Below are positions 7,946-11,173 of a stretch of DNA of 11,173 bases, piece after piece. The position numbers and the translations under genes are program-made. The notes beneath the pieces are model-generated. The model was not told the DNA's origin and did no database searches. It saw only the letters and a program-made list of their open reading frames with translations. The DNA is from CAYMLL01 sp964390645 (GTDB taxonomy: Bacteria > Planctomycetota > UBA8108). The stretch's first letter is position 1, and every line of letters starts with the position of its first letter. Location of the stretch: assembly GCA_964390645.1 (NCBI GenBank), contig CAYMLL010000259.1, positions 1-11,173 of the forward strand, read 5' to 3'.

Positions 7946-8243
7946 GCTACGCTGGCCCTTGCTACGCTGGCCCGTGCTACGCTGGCCCGTGCTACGCTGG
8001 CCCTTGCTACGCTGGCCCGTGCTACGCTGGCCCGTGCTACGCTGGCCCGTGCTACGCTGGCCCGTGCTACGCTGNNNNNNNNNNNNNNNNNNNNNNNNNN
8101 NNNNNNNNNNNNNNNNNNNNNNNNNNNNNNNNNNNNNNNNNNNNNNNNNNNNNNNNNNNNNNNNNNNNNNNNNNCTGGCCCGTGCTACGCTGGCCCGTGC
8201 TACGCTGGCCCGTGCTACGCTGGCCCGTGACACGCTGACCGGT
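7946..8243. repeat. 15-bp minisatellite (unit GCTACGCTGGCCCGT) broken by an assembly gap
   Basis: Left of the gap there are eight full head-to-tail 15-bp copies (7946-8065) and a partial ninth. Right of it there are a partial copy, three perfect copies (8184-8228) and a degenerate boundary copy (8229-8243). Copies are nearly identical; the only recurrent variant is GCCCTT for GCCCGT (copies 1 and 4). Because the unit is a multiple of three and contains one stop in only one frame, five of six frames are open, producing artefactual proteins such as LARAT, LRWPV or QRSTG repeats. It fills most of the 371-bp space between fwdD and the small ORF. True copy number is unknown. Confidence 0.97.
8075..8174. 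other. Assembly gap of exactly 100 N
   Basis: A run of exactly 100 N lies inside the tandem repeat. The repeat phase differs across the gap (238 bases between unit starts, not a multiple of 15), which shows that 100 is a placeholder length. Anything between the two repeat blocks, including additional genes, could be missing. Confidence 0.95.
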
Positions 8244-8283
8244 GTTTCTCCCTGCCGAGCCGTCCCGAGATCCTGCCTGCCGC

Positions 8284-8664
8284 TCACGAGTCCGGGGGCG
8301 CCGGTGCGCCGGTGTCCACGGGCTCGATCTCGACCTCCCAGCCCTTCGAGGTCGGCATGCCGGTTCCGTCGGTGCTCTGACCCATCAGCCGGCACGTCGC
8401 CGGGCCGTAGGGCACGAAGACCATCCCCCGGGGGACTTTTCCGTTCTTTCCACCGTGCTCCTTGCAGAGGAACTCACCTTTCCCGTTTTTTGCGCGGACC
8501 TGGACAGCGCCTCCGGAAGAGACTCCGACCTCTTCCATATCTTCCGGGTGCATGATCAGCGTCGTGACGATGGCCTCGTACTCGGCGTTGTCCTTGCCGA
8601 CGTTGATCTGTCGCCCTTGCCGGGTCGTACGACCGGCGTTCATGATGAAGCGTTTGATGGCCAC
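8284..8664 (-). CDS. fwdD: Molybdopterin-dinucleotide-binding subunit D of formylmethanofuran dehydrogenase
   Basis: A 126-residue protein matching FwdD/FmdD, the small subunit homologous to the C-terminal dinucleotide-binding beta-barrel of Mo/W-bis-MGD oxidoreductases. Features in order: FIMNAGRTTRQGRQ (residues 6-19), the typical start of FwdD; MHPEDMEEVGV (38-48) followed by GGAVQVRA, the usual barrel strand with its small-residue turn; and GMVFVPYGPATCRLMG plus STDGTGMPTSKG (80-108), the pterin-contacting region. The start is GTG 8664-8662, with GAGGA five bases upstream. The cofactor-free Fhc complex of methylotrophs has no such subunit, so its presence argues that the neighbouring FwdB binds a real Mo/W bis-pterin. 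It is transcribed toward fwdB but separated from it by the minisatellite and the small ORF. Confidence 0.88.
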   Translation of the reverse strand: MAIKRFIMNAGRTTRQGRQINVGKDNAEYEAIVTTLIMHPEDMEEVGVSSGGAVQVRAKNGKGEFLCKEHGGKNGKVPRGMVFVPYGPATCRLMGQSTDGTGMPTSKGWEVEIEPVDTGAPAPPDS

Positions 8665-8704
8665 CCGTTCCTCGGTGTCGACGCAGGGAGAATCTGAGCA
8701 TCAA

Positions 8705-8733
8705 AACGTAACCCGCGGTGGAGACAGAGGCAA
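8705..8733 (-). promoter_or_regulatory. Possible promoter of the fwd gene cluster
   Basis: On the minus strand, TTGCCT (8733-8728) and TACGTT (8710-8705) are spaced by 17 bases, about 40 bases ahead of the fwdD start. Matches to sigma70 hexamers are partial. The 158-bp gap between the upstream ybaN-like gene and fwdD makes an independent promoter plausible. Confidence 0.25.
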
Positions 8734-8822
8734 CGAGTATCTCCGTGTTGCGCGGTGGACGCGGCATTCGGCGCCGACCTCTCGGTTTGCGCGATGCACA
8801 CCGTCGGATTCTCCGGCCCACG

Positions 8823-9296
8823 TCAGTTCCGCGCACCTGCCGAGTCGGGCGTCGTCGGCAGCCGGGTGAGAAAGACCAGCAGCGCGGAGCCGATGACGAT
8901 CAGCGTGACGTAGCCGTACGCGCAGTTCGGCACGAAGATGAAGCTGACCGCGAAGCCCACGCAGACCAGCCCGATCGCCGTCCGCTTGGCGGGCTTCGGG
9001 ATGCGTCGGTGCCGCTGCCACTCCCGTACGATGGCGCCGAAGTGGCGGTGCCGCAGCAGCCAGATGTGCGTGCGCCGGGAACCGCGCGCGAAGAAGAACG
9101 CTGCCAGGAGCACGAGCGGCGTCGTCGGGAGCAGCGGGAGAAAGATGCCGAGAACCCCGAGCGCGAGCGCCACCCAGCCCACGACGAGCAGCGGTACTTT
9201 CCGCCAGCGAGGTTGTACGGTCGACTCGTGGCTGTCGGCGCAGCGCTGACGTCGTGGGGCCGGTTCGTCGCCCGGTGAGGGGTGATGAGCTGTCAT
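8823..9296 (-). CDS. ybaN: YbaN/DUF454 family inner-membrane protein, 157 aa
   Basis: The protein has a polar N-terminal tail of about 30 residues, then WRKVPLLVVGWVALALGVLG and the family signature IFLPLLPTTPLVLLAAFFFARG (residues 51-72). A charged loop with RTHIWLLRHRHFGAIVREW follows, then two further membrane segments (near 106-122 and 128-145). This order is diagnostic of YbaN/DUF454 proteins, small membrane proteins of unknown function, usually about 120-130 residues. I chose ATG 9296-9294 as the first ATG before the conserved core. Its ribosome binding site is poor, so the non-conserved tail could be shorter. It is divergent from the permease gene and lies 158 bp upstream of fwdD on the same strand. 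Confidence 0.85.
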   Translation of the reverse strand: MTAHHPSPGDEPAPRRQRCADSHESTVQPRWRKVPLLVVGWVALALGVLGIFLPLLPTTPLVLLAAFFFARGSRRTHIWLLRHRHFGAIVREWQRHRRIPKPAKRTAIGLVCVGFAVSFIFVPNCAYGYVTLIVIGSALLVFLTRLPTTPDSAGARN

Positions 9297-9344
9297 CAAT
9301 GTGAAGGGGATACCGTGGGTCAGACGCCTCGTTCCCGGAACCTC

Positions 9345-9377
9345 GGCCCCTCCTGTCCGACCCGGCAAGGAGGGGCC
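9345..9377. promoter_or_regulatory. Perfect 10-bp inverted repeat in a divergent intergenic region
   Basis: GGCCCCTCCT (9345-9354) and AGGAGGGGCC (9368-9377) are exact reverse complements separated by 13 bases. The element sits between the divergent starts of the YbaN-like gene and the permease. It could be an operator for a dimeric regulator or an RNA hairpin in the permease leader. I recognise no known binding motif. Confidence 0.5.
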
Positions 9378-9519
9378 ATCCGACAAAGTATGGGGCCCGC
9401 CGGCCCGCCGCGCCAGCGGTTTGGCCGTCGGTTTCACGGGCGGCGAGACTGCGGGCGCTTCCTGGCTCCCGGGGCCGGCGCTCGCGGGGCATTCTCCGGT
9501 TCGGTCGGGGAGGGCACTC

Positions 9520-10446
9520 GTGGCGCAGGAGAAGGGCGTCGGCGTCGTCGGGGGGACCGCGATCGGCATCGGCGGCATGGTTGGCGGAGGGATCTTCGCG
9601 GTTCTCGGCACTGCCGCCACCATCGCCGGGGGCGGCACGCCGGTCGCCTTCGCCATCGCGGGAGGGGGCGCCGCGTTGACCGCGGTGTCGTACTCGCGCC
9701 TCTCGGTGCGCTATCCGAGCCAGGGCGGGACCGTCGTCTTCGTCCATCGGGCCTCCGGCGCCGATCTCTGCACCGGCACGGTGAACCTGGCGCTGTGGCT
9801 CTCCTGCATCGTCACCATCAGTCCTTACGCCGCGGCCTTCGGCTCCTACGGCGCGACCTTCTTCGTGCCGCGGGGAGAGTCGGTGCCGGCCGCCGAGATC
9901 GCCCGGGCGAAGGACTACGCCCTGGCCGAGGCGGCTCTTCCCGCCCTCGGCGAGACGGGCTTCACGCTGGTTTCGGTGGCTGCGGTGCTGGCGACCTTCC
10001 CGGCGATCAACGCCACGGTCCACGGCAACGCGCGCCTCGGATTCACCCTCGCCCGGGACGGCGAGATGCCGGAGCTCCTGGAGCGTCGCGCGTGGGGGCG
10101 ACCGGTGGGAGGGGTGCTGCTGACGGCGGGACTGTCGTCGCTGCTGGCGAACACCGTCGATTTGCAGACCATCGCGATCCTCGGCAGCGCCGGGTTCCTG
10201 CTCATCTTCGCGGTCGTGAAGCTCTCGGCCTGGAGACTGCGACGTCAGACGGGGGGAGGCGTCGTGGTGCGGGCCTTCGGAGCCCTCGCCTGCAGCGCCT
10301 CCTTCGTGACCCTGATTGTGCGCACGGCTCGCGACGATCTCCGCGCCCTGCCGGTGGTCGTCGGCATGTTCGTCATCTCCTTGCTGTTCGAGCTCATCTA
10401 CCCTTTCGTGAGCGGCAGGAAGCTGAGGGTCGTCGAGGAGGAGTGA
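9520..10446 (+). CDS. APC-family amino acid permease with internal in-frame deletion
   Basis: Start GTG 9520 has GGAGG six bases upstream, and the protein then reads as the family does: a first membrane segment with the glycine-rich GIGGMVGGGIFAVLG. Open frame upstream of this start is Pro/Arg-rich and not family-like. Residues of about 10-115 hold three to four membrane segments, ending SYGATFF. The sequence then passes directly to AEIARAKDYALAEAA, which in full-length relatives lies far beyond this point. The rest (INATVHGNARLGFTLARDGEMP, then LGSAGFLLIFAVVKL and two final membrane segments) is normal. At 308 residues it lacks roughly 120-140 residues of the usual 430-450, with the junction near 9865-9890. 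The inward-open transport core should be incomplete, so this is probably a non-functional or altered transporter despite the intact frame. The substrate cannot be told. Confidence 0.75.
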   Translation: MAQEKGVGVVGGTAIGIGGMVGGGIFAVLGTAATIAGGGTPVAFAIAGGGAALTAVSYSRLSVRYPSQGGTVVFVHRASGADLCTGTVNLALWLSCIVTISPYAAAFGSYGATFFVPRGESVPAAEIARAKDYALAEAALPALGETGFTLVSVAAVLATFPAINATVHGNARLGFTLARDGEMPELLERRAWGRPVGGVLLTAGLSSLLANTVDLQTIAILGSAGFLLIFAVVKLSAWRLRRQTGGGVVVRAFGALACSASFVTLIVRTARDDLRALPVVVGMFVISLLFELIYPFVSGRKLRVVEEE

Positions 10447-11173
10447 CGCTCGCAGCGTGGTCACCGGAGCCCGCACGGGGCACGGGGCACGGGACACGGG
10501 GATCCGGGACAAACAGTGGCAGAAACTCGAAGCGCTCCGCGTCGAAGAGACCCTTGTCGCTGATCTTGATCTCCGGGATGACCAGCAGCGCGAGGAAGGA
10601 GAGCGTCATGAACGGCGCGCGCAGGCTCGCGCCGAGCTCCTTGGCGAGGCCGTCGAGTGTCGAGTAGCGGTGCGCGACGTCCGCGCAGGGATCGGTCGAC
10701 ATCAGACCCGCCACCGGGAGCGGCAGGGTACGTCGCTCATCTCCGCAGACCACCGCGAGGCCGCCGTTCTGGTCGACCACCGCGTTGATCGCGGCGGCCA
10801 GATCCTCGTCCGTCGCGCCGATCGCGATCACGTTGTGCGAGTCGTGAGCGACCGAGGAGGCGATCGCCCCGCGTTCGAGCCCGAATCCGCGCACGAATGC
10901 GAGCGCCGCGGGTGCGTCCTCGTACCGGTTGACCACCGCGATCTTCAGGATGTCGCGGTCCGGGTCCGCCACCGCCAGGCCGTCCTCGACGCGTGGCTCC
11001 TCGACGCGTCTGTGTGTGATCAGCTCGCCGTCGATCGCCTCGATGACGTTCACGCGTGAGGACTCACAGCGGATCCGGAGCTCCTCGGCGCCGCGGCGCC
11101 CCCCGCGCAACTGGTTGACCGGTGTGGTGGCGCCCGCCGGTAGCGCCGCTAGCCCGCGGTCGGCGGCCAGCCC
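10394..11173 (-). CDS. ade: Adenine deaminase, C-terminal part (runs off right edge)
   Basis: The frame is open from the right edge to TGA 10396-10394, 259 residues. It carries the conserved C-terminal domain of adenine deaminase (adenine to hypoxanthine, purine salvage; cytoplasmic): KIAVVNRY, VRGFGLERGAIASSVAHDSHN, GGLAVV, LPLPVAGLMS and PFMTLSFLALLVIPEIKISDKGLFD. The metal-binding amidohydrolase barrel lies upstream, outside the window. Conserved sequence ends near FEFLPLFV. About 37 further Pro/Arg/Ser-rich residues follow, encoded partly by a 7-bp repeat and partly by bases antisense to the permease 3' end, with 53 bases of overlap between the two genes. That tail looks like read-through after loss of the original stop. 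Confidence 0.92.
   Translation of the reverse strand, partial: GLAADRGLAALPAGATTPVNQLRGGRRGAEELRIRCESSRVNVIEAIDGELITHRRVEEPRVEDGLAVADPDRDILKIAVVNRYEDAPAALAFVRGFGLERGAIASSVAHDSHNVIAIGATDEDLAAAINAVVDQNGGLAVVCGDERRTLPLPVAGLMSTDPCADVAHRYSTLDGLAKELGASLRAPFMTLSFLALLVIPEIKISDKGLFDAERFEFLPLFVPDPRVPCPVPRAGSGDHAASVTPPRRPSASCRSRKGR
10474..10501. repeat. Four tandem copies of a 7-bp unit CACGGGG
   Basis: Units lie at 10474-10480, 10481-10487, 10488-10494 (CACGGGA) and 10495-10501. The array lies within the unusual C-terminal extension of the adenine deaminase frame, just beyond the permease stop codon. Confidence 0.85.

Noticed and set aside
7475..8230. A plus-strand pentapeptide-repeat (ATLAR) protein
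   Set aside because: It is a by-product of the 15-bp minisatellite, which is open in five frames. Its non-repeat part lies antisense to the fwdB start and to the small ORF, and reads as low-complexity sequence.
7946..8243. CRISPR array
   Set aside because: Units are 15 bp, directly adjacent with no spacers, and no cas genes are present.
9301..9519. A 73-residue N-terminal extension of the permease
   Set aside because: The extension is Pro/Gly/Arg-rich and unlike APC N-termini. GTG 9520 has a strong GGAGG six bases upstream and starts right before the first membrane segment.
8701..10512. A 603-codon minus-strand open frame
   Set aside because: It is antisense to the permease and out of frame with the YbaN-like gene. 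No family features, and composition is typical of shadow frames.

Overview
The window is GC-rich (very high third-position G/C) and contains one 100-base run of N inside a tandem repeat, so it looks like scaffolded assembly from an uncultured or draft bacterium. Gene content (a secreted GH32/levanase-like start, a secreted polysaccharide-lyase-like protein, bacterial formylmethanofuran-dehydrogenase genes, adenine deaminase) would fit Planctomycetota or a related lineage. That placement is inference; there is no rRNA or marker gene here.

Layout. (1) 1-227, minus: start of a secreted GH32/levanase-type protein, running off the left edge. It is divergent, across about 426 bp of apparently non-coding DNA, from (2) 654-3212, plus: an 852-residue secreted protein resembling heparinase/alginate-lyase-type toroid plus beta-sandwich lyases. 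(3) 3281-3736, minus: a small DUF1801 protein. (4) 3791-8664, minus: the core of the window, in transcription order fwdD (8664-8284), a 15-bp minisatellite with an assembly gap, a 58-codon hypothetical ORF, fwdB (7617-6286), fwdA (6289-4655) and fwdC (4612-3791). (5) 8823-9296, minus: a YbaN/DUF454 membrane protein, divergent from (6) 9520-10446, plus: an APC-family permease missing its middle. (7) 10394-11173, minus: the C-terminal part of adenine deaminase, overlapping the permease tail to tail and running off the right edge.

The main discovery is in fwdB. The gene is interrupted by one in-frame TGA at 7272-7270, exactly where molybdenum/tungsten formylmethanofuran dehydrogenases carry the metal-ligand Cys or selenocysteine (context SL-U-HGPT, residue 116). 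The same frame continues through a full-length, family-typical C-terminal half. Immediately downstream lies a layered hairpin with a perfect 7-bp upper stem and AGUU loop, whose position and loop G fit bacterial SECIS rules. The N-terminal [4Fe-4S] motif (Cx2Cx3C plus a later Cys) is intact, and a FwdD molybdopterin-dinucleotide-binding subunit is encoded just upstream. The locus therefore looks like a redox-active bacterial FwdABCD enzyme with selenocysteine at the Mo/W, rather than the cofactor-free formyltransferase/hydrolase (Fhc) complex of methylotrophic Proteobacteria. No formyltransferase (FhcD/Ftr), polyferredoxin or selenocysteine machinery is visible here.

How the genes would work together: FwdA (amidohydrolase) would interconvert formyl-methanofuran (or a methylofuran analogue) and formate. 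FwdB/FwdD with bis-pterin Mo/W would interconvert formate and CO2. FwdC is the beta-helical structural subunit. Electron partners must lie elsewhere.
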